From: Bacteroidota bacterium
GTDB lineage: Bacteria; Bacteroidota; Bacteroidia; AKYH767-A; 2013-40CM-41-45
DNA: 64,000 bases
Reading direction: 5' to 3'
Assembly (NCBI GenBank): GCA_003389385.1
Contig: QQVM01000020.1
Span: forward strand, 1 to 64,000
Made by a program: the position numbers and the translations under genes. Positions 1-8,589 of the stretch are shown here, piece by piece. How positions within the stretch are numbered: the first letter of the stretch is position 1; every line of letters starts with the position of its first letter. The notes beneath the pieces were generated by a model. It saw only the letters and a program-made list of their open reading frames with translations. It was not told the origin of the DNA and did no database searches.

Positions 1-184
1 AATTCCATTAGCGGATAAAATTTACATGACCCGGGTTCATACAACTATACAGGGCGATACCTACTTTCCTGAGCTTAATCCTGAAGAATGGACAGTAACA
101 GAGTCTGAGTCTTTTTCAGCTGATGAAAAGAATGAGTTCGATTATTCTTTCATCACCATGGAAAGGGTAGCTAAGGAGCAATAA
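1..184 (+). CDS. folA: Dihydrofolate reductase, C-terminal part (5' end outside window)
   Basis: The first bases encode about 60 residues in frame 2 ending at TAA 182-184. The fragment matches the end of dihydrofolate reductase: ADKIYMT, then GDTYFPELNPEEW, then F-x-AD-x-x-N-x-x-DYSF-x-x-MER. The enzyme reduces dihydrofolate to tetrahydrofolate with NADPH in the cytoplasm. The start and active site lie before the window, so intactness cannot be judged. It converges on hppA, with a shared terminator between them. Confidence 0.88.
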   Translation, partial: IPLADKIYMTRVHTTIQGDTYFPELNPEEWTVTESESFSADEKNEFDYSFITMERVAKEQ

Positions 185-185
185 A

Positions 186-215
186 AAAAGTCCCCCTGAG
201 GACAGGAGGACTTTC
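186..215. terminator. Bidirectional terminator between folA and hppA
   Basis: AAAGTCC pairs with GGACTTT around a CCCTGAGGACAGG-like core, with an A-run on the left and T-rich sequence on the right. It lies between the convergent 3' ends of folA and hppA, so it can serve both. Confidence 0.75.
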
Positions 216-233
216 ATTTTCGTTTATCTGTTA

Positions 234-2765
234 TCAGGCTTTACTGCAGCATGATTTGCCTTTTAAGTTCGGGCAATTTGAAGGATCAGTGCAGTCTATT
301 CCTTTCTCAGCACAGGCTTTTTTGCATTCCTCTGAACAAGTCATGCTAATACCTTTGCAATCCATTCCTTTTTCTTTGCAGGCTTTCATGCAAGCTTCGT
401 CGCATCCTTTTGAACAGTCATGCGCAAGTTGGGTTCCCATTTCACTTATACATGCGTCTTTGTTCACTGAATGTTTTCCTCCGCTTGTGCTCACAATTGC
501 CGAAGATTCAATCTTTCCTTCTGCAAGCCAGCTGCTGAACACTGCGGTGTCAATCAGACAGTTTCCTGCTGCATCCATCTCACAGTTTATTCCTGTGTAT
601 TCTGCAAGAACTTCTTCGTGTCCTCCGCAGCATGCGGCATCTGCATGACCGTGTGCTCCGGCATTTTCTGAAATGTGAGGAGCTATGATGAGGGAAACAA
701 TTGACATGAGCTTGATCAGGATGTTCATCGATGGACCAGATGTGTCCTTGAAAGGATCACCTACTGTATCTCCTGTTACTGAAGCTTTGTGAGGATCGGA
801 GCCTTTGTAATATGTCTGCCCGTTAATTTCCGCTCCCTTTTCAAAACTCTTCTTTGCGTTATCCCATGCGCCTCCAGCGTTGTTCTGGAACATTCCCATA
901 AGTACGCCTGATACGGTTACACCTGCAAGAAGTCCTCCAAGAACCTCAGGACCGAAACTAAAGCCGATGATCACAGGCACTACGAGAGCAATCGCTCCGG
1001 GCGCAATCATTTCACGAATGGAAGCCTTGGTGGAAATTGCAACACACTTTTCATACTCCGGCTTTGCCTTATATTCCATGATGCCGGGAATTTCCCTGAA
1101 CTGCCTTCTTACTTCATTCACCATGTCCATGGCTGCGCGCCCTACAGCTGCAATCGCAAGAGATGAGAAGATCATCGGTATCATTCCGCCTATAAACAAA
1201 CCAGCAAGCACATCCGCTTTATAAATATCAATCTGATCAATACCAGCTACTCCTACAAATGCTGCAAATAGTGCAAGAGAAGTCAGTGCTGCAGATGCAA
1301 TGGCAAATCCTTTTCCTGTTGCCGCAGTGGTGTTTCCGACTGCGTCAAGGTTGTCGGTACGTCCTCTTACTTCTTTTGGAAGTCCACTCATCTCGGCAAT
1401 TCCTCCTGCGTTATCTGCGATAGGGCCGAATGCGTCAATGGCAAGCTGCATGGCCGTTGTGGCCATCATGCCCGCAGCTGCAATCGCTACTCCGTAAAGT
1501 CCTGCCAACTCATATGAGCCGTAAATTCCTGTAGCAAGTACAATGATCGGAAGTGCAGTAGATTCCATTCCAACTGAAAGTCCGCCGATGATATTAGTTG
1601 CATGCCCTGTGGATGATTGCCTGATGATTGAATTCACAGGTCGCTTACCCATTGCTGTATAGTATTCTGTGATTGCGCTCATCAAAGCTCCAACAACAAG
1701 ACCCAGCACAATCGCATAGAAAACGTTGATTCTCGTAAATTCAAATCCGCGTATTGACATAGTCTCCGGAAGCATGTAATTCACGAGGAAGAAAGATGCA
1801 ATTGCTGTGAAGATGATTGAAGACCAGTTTCCAAGGTTCAGAGCTTTTTGCACACTGCTGTTATCATCCTTGATTTTTACAAACCACATTCCCACAATTG
1901 AAAAGATCAGTCCTACACCCGCAATAACCATTGGAAGAAGAACTGGAGCAATGCCGCCAAAATTATCAGCAGAGACAATTTCACTTCCAAGTACCATGGT
2001 AGCAAGAATGGTCGCAACATAAGAGCCAAATAAGTCAGCTCCCATTCCTGCCACATCTCCTACATTATCTCCTACGTTATCGGCGATGGTGGCCGGATTT
2101 CTTACGTCATCTTCCGGAATACCTGCTTCTACTTTACCCACAAGGTCTGCGCCTACGTCTGCAGCCTTAGTATAAATACCTCCTCCAACACGAGCGAACA
2201 GGGCAATAGATTCTGCACCGAGTGAGAATCCTGCAAGAACTTCCAATGCTTTAATCATCATCACACCGTTCACATTTGATCCGGTTGAAACAACATAAGC
2301 TTGATAAAGAATTATAAATAATGAGCCCAGTCCAAGAACAGCAAGGCCTGCCACACCAAGTCCCATTACAGAACCACCTGCGAACGATACTCTAAGTGCT
2401 TGTTTCAGGCTGCCGCGTGCGGCTTGTGTAGTTCTCACGTTTGCTTTTGTGGCGATATTCATTCCGATATATCCGGCGACAGCAGAGAACACTGCTCCGA
2501 TAATAAACGATAAAGCTATAGCCGGACTTGATGTAGGAATAAGTGTCCCAGACCATGCAAGAAGTATTGATGCAATGATTACAAAGTAGCTGAGGATTTT
2601 CCATTCTGCTTTCAGAAAAGCCATTGCACCTTTTGCAATGTGTCCCGCGAGCTCAATCATGGTTGCGTCGCCCGAATCCTGCTTACTCACCCAGTTTGCT
2701 TTAACGAACATTACTACGAGACCAACTATACCTAGAATGGGTACTATAAATATGAAATTTTCCAT
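234..2765 (-). CDS. hppA: Membrane-bound ion-translocating pyrophosphatase with Cys-rich C-terminal tail
   Basis: This is a multi-spanning pump that hydrolyses pyrophosphate to move H+ (or Na+) across the inner membrane. The ATG at 2765 (MENFIFIVP) is chosen because the promoter lies at 2793-2823, so upstream starts would not be transcribed. Family motifs are clear: [39 protein letters not shown], and a late [28 protein letters not shown] has Ala where K+-independent enzymes have Lys, so K+ dependence is predicted. The usual TM6 glutamate (DLFE or SYAE forms) is absent and a Glu appears in TM5 (LGAESIALF), as I recall for some flavobacterial H+ pumps. After the last membrane segment there are roughly 140 extra residues with 17 cysteines. 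Termini of this family face the periplasm, so the tail is probably periplasmic. Confidence 0.95.
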   Translation of the reverse strand: MENFIFIVPILGIVGLVVMFVKANWVSKQDSGDATMIELAGHIAKGAMAFLKAEWKILSYFVIIASILLAWSGTLIPTSSPAIALSFIIGAVFSAVAGYIGMNIATKANVRTTQAARGSLKQALRVSFAGGSVMGLGVAGLAVLGLGSLFIILYQAYVVSTGSNVNGVMMIKALEVLAGFSLGAESIALFARVGGGIYTKAADVGADLVGKVEAGIPEDDVRNPATIADNVGDNVGDVAGMGADLFGSYVATILATMVLGSEIVSADNFGGIAPVLLPMVIAGVGLIFSIVGMWFVKIKDDNSSVQKALNLGNWSSIIFTAIASFFLVNYMLPETMSIRGFEFTRINVFYAIVLGLVVGALMSAITEYYTAMGKRPVNSIIRQSSTGHATNIIGGLSVGMESTALPIIVLATGIYGSYELAGLYGVAIAAAGMMATTAMQLAIDAFGPIADNAGGIAEMSGLPKEVRGRTDNLDAVGNTTAATGKGFAIASAALTSLALFAAFVGVAGIDQIDIYKADVLAGLFIGGMIPMIFSSLAIAAVGRAAMDMVNEVRRQFREIPGIMEYKAKPEYEKCVAISTKASIREMIAPGAIALVVPVIIGFSFGPEVLGGLLAGVTVSGVLMGMFQNNAGGAWDNAKKSFEKGAEINGQTYYKGSDPHKASVTGDTVGDPFKDTSGPSMNILIKLMSIVSLIIAPHISENAGAHGHADAACCGGHEEVLAEYTGINCEMDAAGNCLIDTAVFSSWLAEGKIESSAIVSTSGGKHSVNKDACISEMGTQLAHDCSKGCDEACMKACKEKGMDCKGISMTCSEECKKACAEKGIDCTDPSNCPNLKGKSCCSKA

Positions 2766-2792
2766 ATAGAATTCTTGTTTTTTGAAGGGCTG

Positions 2793-2823
2793 CAAAGGTA
2801 ATCGAATGGCATAAAAAACCAAA
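2793..2823 (-). promoter_or_regulatory. hppA promoter (TTTG-N19-TACCTTTG)
   Basis: On the minus strand TTTG (2823-2820) is followed after exactly 19 bases by TACCTTTG (2800-2793), the Bacteroidota housekeeping consensus. The sequence continues GCAGCCCTT. The predicted start of transcription near 2786 leaves a leader of about 20 bases before the ATG at 2765. Confidence 0.8.
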
Positions 2824-2938
2824 TAAGAGGTCCTTAATTAATAGCTTGCCCTTTTCACTGCTTTACTTCTTGAAGTCTGCAGCTTGGATGAATTGTGAAT
2901 AAGTTTATCTCTTATTGTGAGTGAAGAGATTCTCAGAT

Positions 2939-2969
2939 TTTAATAAAGCCGGAAAAAAGGCTACCTTTG
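2939..2969 (+). promoter_or_regulatory. typA promoter (TACCTTTG)
   Basis: TACCTTTG at 2962-2969 continues GCAGCCCTT, which makes it identical over 16 bases to the hppA promoter on the other strand. The -33 position holds TTTA rather than TTTG. It lies about 45 bases before the typA ATG. Confidence 0.65.
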
Positions 2970-3014
2970 CAGCCCTTAAAACAGAGTGCCTGATTATCAG
3001 GCCATTTGAAAAGC

Positions 3015-4814
3015 ATGCAAATAAGAAATATTGCAATTATTGCACACGTAGACCATGGAAAGACCACTTTGGTGGATAAAATGCTTCACCAGGCAAAACT
3101 GTTCCGTGACAACCAGCACACAGATGAATTGATTCTTGATAATAATGATCTGGAACGCGAACGGGGAATCACCATCGTAGCCAAGAACGTGTCAATTCGA
3201 TATAAGGATGTCAAAATCAACATCATTGACACACCTGGTCACGCCGACTTCGGCGGTGAGGTTGAAAGAGTGCTGACCATGGCTGATGGTGTACTCATCC
3301 TTGTAGATGCTTTTGAAGGCCCAATGCCTCAAACTCGCTTTGTGACTCAAAAAGCTCTGAGTCTGGGATTAAAACCGATTGTGGTGATTAATAAAGTCGA
3401 TAAAGAGAATTGTCGCCCAGATGAAGTGCATGAACAGATTTTCGATTTGTTTTTCAACCTGAATGCGACAGAAGAACAGCTTGACTTCCCGACCTTATAT
3501 GGCTCCTCAAAGCATGGCTGGATGAGCACTGACTGGAATAAACCTACCAGTGACATCACTCCCTTGCTCGATGCTATCATCACGCATATTCCTCCGGCTC
3601 CATTGCATGAAGGAACAGCACAAATGTTGATTACTTCTCTCGATTACTCCAGTTTTGTAGGCAGGATCGCTATCGGCAGAGTTTTCAGAGGAGCGCTTCG
3701 TGAAAGCATGCCTGTTTCACTCGTGAAACGCGACGGTTCTGTTTTAAAATCTCGCGTGAAAGAGCTTCATAGTTTCGAAGGTCTTGGAAGAAGCAAGCAG
3801 GAACAAATAAAAGCTGGTGATATTTGCGCCATCGTTGGTCTTGAAAATTTCGAAATAGGAGATACTGTTGCCGACTTCGAAAATCCGGAAGCTTTGCCAA
3901 GTATTGATGTGGATGAGCCAACTATGTCAATGTTATTTACGATTAACAATTCTCCATTCTTCGGAAAGGAAGGTAAGTTTGTCACATCCAGGCATCTGCG
4001 TGATCGTCTTTTTAAAGAAACTGAAAAAAACCTGGCTCTCAAAGTTCAGGAAACATCTTCACCTGACTCTTATAATGTGTATGGCAGAGGAATCCTGCAC
4101 CTTTCAATTCTGATCGAAACCATGAGACGCGAGGGTTATGAGCTTCAGGTCGGACAACCCCAGGTGATTATTAAAGAAATTGACGGCCAGAAGTGCGAAC
4201 CAATAGAAATGCTCACCATCAATGTGCCTGAAGAATTTTCGGGCGCAGTCATCGACCAGGTTACCCAAAGAAAAGGTGAATTGCTGATCATGGAACCAAA
4301 AGGTGATGTGTTGCACATGGAATTCAGCATACCAGCGAGAGGAATTATTGGACTGAGAAACAATCTGTTGACTGCCACCCAGGGTGAAGCAATCATCGCT
4401 CACCGTTTCAAGGCTTATGAGCCCTGGAAAGGTGAAATACCAGGCAGAAATAATGGGGTTCTGATTTCCATGGATAAAGGAAAATCCACGGCATATTCCA
4501 TTGAAAAGCTCCAGGACAGAGGCAGATTCTTCATTGATCCTTCTGATGAAATTTATGCAGGTCAAATCATCGGGGAAGGAATCCGTCCGGGTGATATGAT
4601 TATTAATGTAACCAGGGCAAAACAGCTTACTAACATGCGCGCTTCAGGCAGCGACGAGAATGTGCGAATCACTCCCAAAGTGAATTTCTCACTCGAAGAA
4701 GCTATGGAATATATCGAATCAGACGAATATTTGGAAGTAACTCCAAAATCCTTGCGAATGCGTAAAATATTACTGGATGAAAATGAACGCAAACGCGCCT
4801 CAAAAAATTCATGA
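3015..4814 (+). CDS. typA: Ribosome-associated translational GTPase TypA/BipA
   Basis: The protein is about 600 residues, the usual length for TypA/BipA, an EF-G-like GTPase that acts on the ribosome during stress and assembly. Visible G motifs are AHVDHGKTTLVD (P-loop), RERGITI (switch I), DTPGHADFGGEVER (G3) and NKVDK (G4). The family signature GRGILHLSILIETMRREGYE and C-terminal GLRNNLLTATQGEAI are present. The ATG at 3015 is preferred over an in-frame TTG nine bases upstream because MQIRNIAIIAHVDHGK matches the family N-terminus. It is transcribed alone from the promoter just upstream. Confidence 0.96.
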   Translation: MQIRNIAIIAHVDHGKTTLVDKMLHQAKLFRDNQHTDELILDNNDLERERGITIVAKNVSIRYKDVKINIIDTPGHADFGGEVERVLTMADGVLILVDAFEGPMPQTRFVTQKALSLGLKPIVVINKVDKENCRPDEVHEQIFDLFFNLNATEEQLDFPTLYGSSKHGWMSTDWNKPTSDITPLLDAIITHIPPAPLHEGTAQMLITSLDYSSFVGRIAIGRVFRGALRESMPVSLVKRDGSVLKSRVKELHSFEGLGRSKQEQIKAGDICAIVGLENFEIGDTVADFENPEALPSIDVDEPTMSMLFTINNSPFFGKEGKFVTSRHLRDRLFKETEKNLALKVQETSSPDSYNVYGRGILHLSILIETMRREGYELQVGQPQVIIKEIDGQKCEPIEMLTINVPEEFSGAVIDQVTQRKGELLIMEPKGDVLHMEFSIPARGIIGLRNNLLTATQGEAIIAHRFKAYEPWKGEIPGRNNGVLISMDKGKSTAYSIEKLQDRGRFFIDPSDEIYAGQIIGEGIRPGDMIINVTRAKQLTNMRASGSDENVRITPKVNFSLEEAMEYIESDEYLEVTPKSLRMRKILLDENERKRASKNS

Positions 4815-4891
4815 AAAAAATAAGTTTTCTTAAGGGAAAATGTCATAATATTGCCAGCAAAATCACCTAAAACAACTTTTAAAACAGAAAA

Positions 4892-6628
4892 ATGAATAAG
4901 CTACACACACTATCATGTCTCCTGCTCTGTGTTGCACTTGCAGGTTGCAATGGTTTGGGTAAAATGGCCAAAAACTTCAGCCAGGTAAAACATGAAGTTA
5001 CTCCCAATCCTGTTGAATTGCACGGTGACAGTGTCGCCATTGCAGTGAAAGGCACTTACCCTCCGAAATATTTCGCTAAAAAAGTGGATGCAACAGTGAC
5101 TCCTTTCATGAAGTCATCCGGTGGTGAGCACAACTTTAAATCCATAACTGTAATTGGAGAAAAGTCTAAGTCTACGGGCACTAAGGTTAATTACAAAACC
5201 GGTGGAAGCTTTACTTACTCCGATAAGATTGCCTATTCACCTGATATGGCAGCTGCCGATGTAATGGTGAAAGCTACCGGCATGAAAGGCACAACAAGCA
5301 AGGAACTCGGTGCGATGAAAATCGCTGATGGTACAATAATCACACCGCTCTTGGTAAGAAATGATGAGAAAGTAATTATCGGTAAGGATAAATTCGAAAG
5401 AATCACCCCTGCCAATTACACCGGTAATATGTACTACCTGATCAATACTGCCAATGTAAATCCGAATTTTATCAATAAGAAATGCAACATCAACAATAAG
5501 CCTGAATTCAAGAAGCTTGATAGCGCATTGACAGCTTTAAACAAAGCTCCATACACTTTGAAAGGTATCAGCATCACCGGTTACGCATCTCCTGATGGAA
5601 CTGAAAAGCTGAATACTGATCTAGCCAACAACAGAAGTAAGAATTCTGCTAAGCACATGGCCGGACTGTTTAAGAAGATGAAGGTGAAAATGAGCCCGGA
5701 CAGTTCATTCTTTACTAAGAATACAGTAAACGAAGACTGGAACGGATTCCAGCAGTTGATGCAGGAAACCAACATGGCTCAGAAAGATATGATTCTCCGC
5801 ATAGTTGCTTCCAATTCTGATCCAGAAGCACGTGAAATGGAAATCAAAAAGATGGGTAAAGCTTATACAGAAATCGCTGAAGGTGTACTTCCTAAACTGC
5901 GTCGCTCCATCGTAACAATCAATGCAGATAAAGTTGGCCGCAGCGATGAGCAGATCTCTGCACTTGTAAAATCTTCGCCGGATTCACTGAGCGTGGAAGA
6001 AGTTCTTTATGCAGCTACTCTCACTTCAGATAACAATGAAAAACTCAGCATTTACCAAACTGCTCAGAGAATTTATCCTCAGGAGTGGAGAGCCGCAAAC
6101 AATGCAGGTATGGTGAAATTCATGATGGGTGATGTTGACGGTGCAATGACTGAATTCAACAAAGCGGATCAGTTGAGCGCGAACAATCCTATAGTGAAGA
6201 ATAATATGGGTGCATGTTACTCTCGCAAAGGTGACCGCAAGAACGCTGCTCTTATGTATGCTGCAGCTGCCGGAGCAGGTTCTGAAGTAAACCAGAATCA
6301 GGGTTTTCTTGATATCCGTAACGGTAATTATGCAATGGCTGTAAGTAACTACAGCGGCACGTCCAGCTTTAATGCTTCTCTTGCCAAGCTTCTTGCCGGA
6401 GACAAGGATGGCGCAATGTCAACTCTTGATGCTTCACCTGATAAAGATTCTGCAATGGGTAGTTACCTGAAAGCGGTGATCTCAGCTCGTAAAGGAGATT
6501 CATCCGGTGTAATCAGCAACCTCAATTCTGCTGTGTCAAAAGACAGCACACTGAAGTCAAAAGCCGCAGAAGATCGTGAATTCATTAAGTGGTTCAATGA
6601 CCCTTCTTTCAAAGCGGTGGTTCAATAA
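4892..6628 (+). CDS. Outer-membrane lipoprotein with OmpA-like and TPR regions
   Basis: The N-terminus is a lipoprotein signal with the lipobox LAGC at residues 16-19, so the mature protein should be lipidated at Cys19. A middle segment (ISITGYASPDGTEKLN..LANNRSKN) resembles an OmpA-type peptidoglycan-binding fold, although it lacks a full OmpA C-domain motif set. The C-terminal third carries TPR-like helices (NNAGMVKFMMGDVDGAMTEFNKA, NNMGACYSRKGDRKNAALMY). Bacteroidota have a family of large OmpA/TPR lipoproteins of this build with cell-envelope roles; the exact job is unknown. It ends just before a strong bidirectional terminator. Confidence 0.75.
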   Translation: MNKLHTLSCLLLCVALAGCNGLGKMAKNFSQVKHEVTPNPVELHGDSVAIAVKGTYPPKYFAKKVDATVTPFMKSSGGEHNFKSITVIGEKSKSTGTKVNYKTGGSFTYSDKIAYSPDMAAADVMVKATGMKGTTSKELGAMKIADGTIITPLLVRNDEKVIIGKDKFERITPANYTGNMYYLINTANVNPNFINKKCNINNKPEFKKLDSALTALNKAPYTLKGISITGYASPDGTEKLNTDLANNRSKNSAKHMAGLFKKMKVKMSPDSSFFTKNTVNEDWNGFQQLMQETNMAQKDMILRIVASNSDPEAREMEIKKMGKAYTEIAEGVLPKLRRSIVTINADKVGRSDEQISALVKSSPDSLSVEEVLYAATLTSDNNEKLSIYQTAQRIYPQEWRAANNAGMVKFMMGDVDGAMTEFNKADQLSANNPIVKNNMGACYSRKGDRKNAALMYAAAAGAGSEVNQNQGFLDIRNGNYAMAVSNYSGTSSFNASLAKLLAGDKDGAMSTLDASPDKDSAMGSYLKAVISARKGDSSGVISNLNSAVSKDSTLKSKAAEDREFIKWFNDPSFKAVVQ

Positions 6629-6642
6629 AACCACGCAAATAC

Positions 6643-6676
6643 AAAAAATCCCGGGCCGAAACCCGGGATTTTTTTT
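6643..6676. terminator. Strong bidirectional terminator
   Basis: AAAAAATCCCGGG and CCCGGGATTTTTTTT form a near-perfect stem around a short CCGAAA loop. It separates the lipoprotein gene on the plus strand from the small minus-strand gene. Confidence 0.85.
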
Positions 6677-6700
6677 GTCCTCTATAATTTGAGCTTGGGC

Positions 6701-6973
6701 TTATAAATCTTCCGAATCTCCATTATTGATAACATCCATTCTGCATTCATAAGAACCGGAATTGACTTGAGGGATTTCTGAGAAAAGCCTGTTGCGCAAA
6801 AGTTGAATTTGCCTGATTGAACTTTGATCTGTTTCCTGATGGTATTTACTCTCTGGAAGTTCCTGGTAAAACTCATCAGGATGCTTTCCTGATTGTTCAG
6901 CTATGTCCTCCATCCGTTCAAATAAATTTATCAGCCTGGAAAACTCTGGGTGTTTTTCGATAATGAGTTTCAT
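6701..6973 (-). CDS. Small hypothetical protein (90 aa)
   Basis: I do not recognise this protein. It begins MKLIIEKHPEFSRLINLF and is acidic, with no signal peptide or membrane segment. Codon use looks like the neighbouring genes, and its 3' end abuts the bidirectional terminator, both of which favour a real gene. A 64-residue frame overlapping it on the same strand is probably a shadow. Confidence 0.5.
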   Translation of the reverse strand: MKLIIEKHPEFSRLINLFERMEDIAEQSGKHPDEFYQELPESKYHQETDQSSIRQIQLLRNRLFSEIPQVNSGSYECRMDVINNGDSEDL

Positions 6974-7124
6974 GTGTAAAATCGAGAATCGCTGGCAAGT
7001 AATGAAAAAGAGAAGCTCAAGTCAATATTTCAATGGAATTCGAAATCATTTTGGACTAAAAATGAGCAAAAATCACTAGTGAGTCTGTAATCTGTTTGTA
7101 ATCAACGAGATAATTTACGCCAGC

Positions 7125-7781
7125 TCATTGTTGCGTAAAAGCATATTGAATGATGTTGGCACCCATTTGCAAGGCTTTTTCTCTTGTTGCGGCGGAATTT
7201 CGGTGAATCTCAGGATCTTCCCATCCGTCGCCTAAATCACATTCATAAGTATAAAAACAAACCAGTCGGCCTTCGTGTATTAAACCGAAACCTTGAGGGG
7301 CTTTGTTGTCATGCTCATGGATCTTCGGAAGTCCTTTGTTGAAACTGAACTTCTGGTTGTAAATAGGATGGGAGAATGGTAGCTCAACAAAGTCCAGCTC
7401 AGGAAAAACTTTTTTCATCTGCGGACGCACGTAAGGGTCTAATCCGTAATTGTCATCAATGTGGAGAAAGCCTCCACCGGCAAGGTATTTTCTGAGGTTT
7501 TCTGATTCCTGGTTGTTGAGTACCCAGTTGCCATGACCAGTCATGTGAATGAAAGGATAATTGAAAATGTCAGGACTGCTGACTTCCACAATCGCCTGTT
7601 CGGGATGAATATTGGTTTTTAATTTGTCATTGCAAAAGCGAATGAGATTTGGCAATGAAGTTTCCAGGTTAGCATACCAGTCACCACCTCCATTGTATTT
7701 CAACACTGCTATTTTGAATGAAGGTTCAGACGCAAAAACTTTGCAGCCCATCAATAATGCAACTAAGAATAGTTTTTTCAT
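7125..7781 (-). CDS. Secreted DUF4159 family protein
   Basis: The start MKKLFLVALLMGCKVFASEP is a signal peptide, so the protein is exported. The body matches DUF4159: KYNGGGDWYAN near the start, HMTGHGNW, then NLRKYLAGGGFLHIDDNYG and LPFSHPIYN. The fold is thought to be related to class I glutamine amidotransferase-like proteins such as ThuA, but no catalytic role is established. It is followed 21 bases downstream of the rsmE stop, so the two may be co-transcribed with rsmE first. Confidence 0.85.
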   Translation of the reverse strand: MKKLFLVALLMGCKVFASEPSFKIAVLKYNGGGDWYANLETSLPNLIRFCNDKLKTNIHPEQAIVEVSSPDIFNYPFIHMTGHGNWVLNNQESENLRKYLAGGGFLHIDDNYGLDPYVRPQMKKVFPELDFVELPFSHPIYNQKFSFNKGLPKIHEHDNKAPQGFGLIHEGRLVCFYTYECDLGDGWEDPEIHRNSAATREKALQMGANIIQYAFTQQ

Positions 7782-7802
7782 TCCGCTAAAATAATGATTG
7801 TA

Positions 7803-8498
7803 TCAAAGGTTCAGGTTGAGAATGCTCGCAACACTAAGCAAGGCCGCAGTTTCAGTGCGAAGCCGGCTTGGTCCAAGTGAAACCGGAAAGAAACCGTGCC
7901 TTCCTGCCTGCATAATTTCATCCTTATTGAAATCTCCTTCTGGTCCGATCAGAATAACTGTGTCTTCACCCTTCAGGTATCTTTTAATCAGCAGTTCCTC
8001 AGCATCCATGCTGCAAATATAACGTTGCTTTTCCCTGCATGATTGTATGAAGGTGTTAAAGTCCTGGCATTCGCTTATCTCAGGCTTGTATGCACTCATG
8101 CTTTGTTTGAGTGCAGATATTGCAATTTTTTCCAGTCGTGCAGTTTTCATCTCCTTTCTTTCTGAATGACTGCAGATAATGAGGCTGATGCGGTCCACCC
8201 CGATTTCAGTTGCTTTTTCTACAAACCATTCAAGACGATCTGTGTTTTTTGTAGGTGCAATGGCTATGTGAAGTGAATACGGATGCTTATGAATACCGGG
8301 GATTTTATCTCCTCTATTAAGCACGCATGTTTTAATATCATCTATGGCAATCTCTGCCACATGCATATTGCCTTTTCCGTCAGTAACCAGCACGCGGTCT
8401 CCCTTTTTATACCTGAGTACCTTGATCAAATGTTTTGATTCTTCAGAAGACAGTTCGATTTCACTTCGTACCGATGCTTCCACGTAAAAAAGTTCCAT
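7803..8498 (-). CDS. rsmE: 16S rRNA m3U1498 methyltransferase RsmE
   Basis: RsmE methylates N3 of U1498 in 16S rRNA using S-adenosylmethionine and folds as a SPOUT (knotted) methyltransferase. The N-terminal PUA-like part contains ESKHLIKVLRYKKGD. The C-terminal SPOUT signature is ILIGPEGDFNKDE followed by LGPSRLRTETAALLSV. The chosen start MELFYV fits the family; an ATG five codons upstream (8513) is also possible. Length is normal. Confidence 0.93.
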   Translation of the reverse strand: MELFYVEASVRSEIELSSEESKHLIKVLRYKKGDRVLVTDGKGNMHVAEIAIDDIKTCVLNRGDKIPGIHKHPYSLHIAIAPTKNTDRLEWFVEKATEIGVDRISLIICSHSERKEMKTARLEKIAISALKQSMSAYKPEISECQDFNTFIQSCREKQRYICSMDAEELLIKRYLKGEDTVILIGPEGDFNKDEIMQAGRHGFFPVSLGPSRLRTETAALLSVASILNLNL

Positions 8499-8538
8499 GT
8501 TTTGAAACTTCATTTCTTATTTCATTTGGTATAAAAAT

Positions 8539-8572
8539 AAAAAAACCTTCATCAGGTCGATGAAGGTTTTTT
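8539..8572 (-). terminator. pckA terminator
   Basis: AAAAAACCTTCATC and GATGAAGGTTTTTT form a 14-base inverted repeat around AGGTC. It sits immediately after the pckA stop on the minus strand and ahead of rsmE. Confidence 0.85.
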
Positions 8573-8589
8573 ATAAATGCTGTTTGAAC

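Noticed and set aside
256-648. 130-residue plus-strand frame inside hppA
   Set aside because: It lies antisense to the Cys-rich tail, has no recognisable domain and no promoter, and looks like a shadow of the hppA codon pattern.
2765-2822. 19-residue N-terminal extension of HppA (MVFYAIRLPL..)
   Set aside because: The extension begins upstream of a perfect -33/-7 promoter, so it would not be in the transcript.
6682-6876. 64-residue minus-strand frame
   Set aside because: It overlaps the 90-residue frame that has better codon use and start context, and it runs through the edge of the terminator region.
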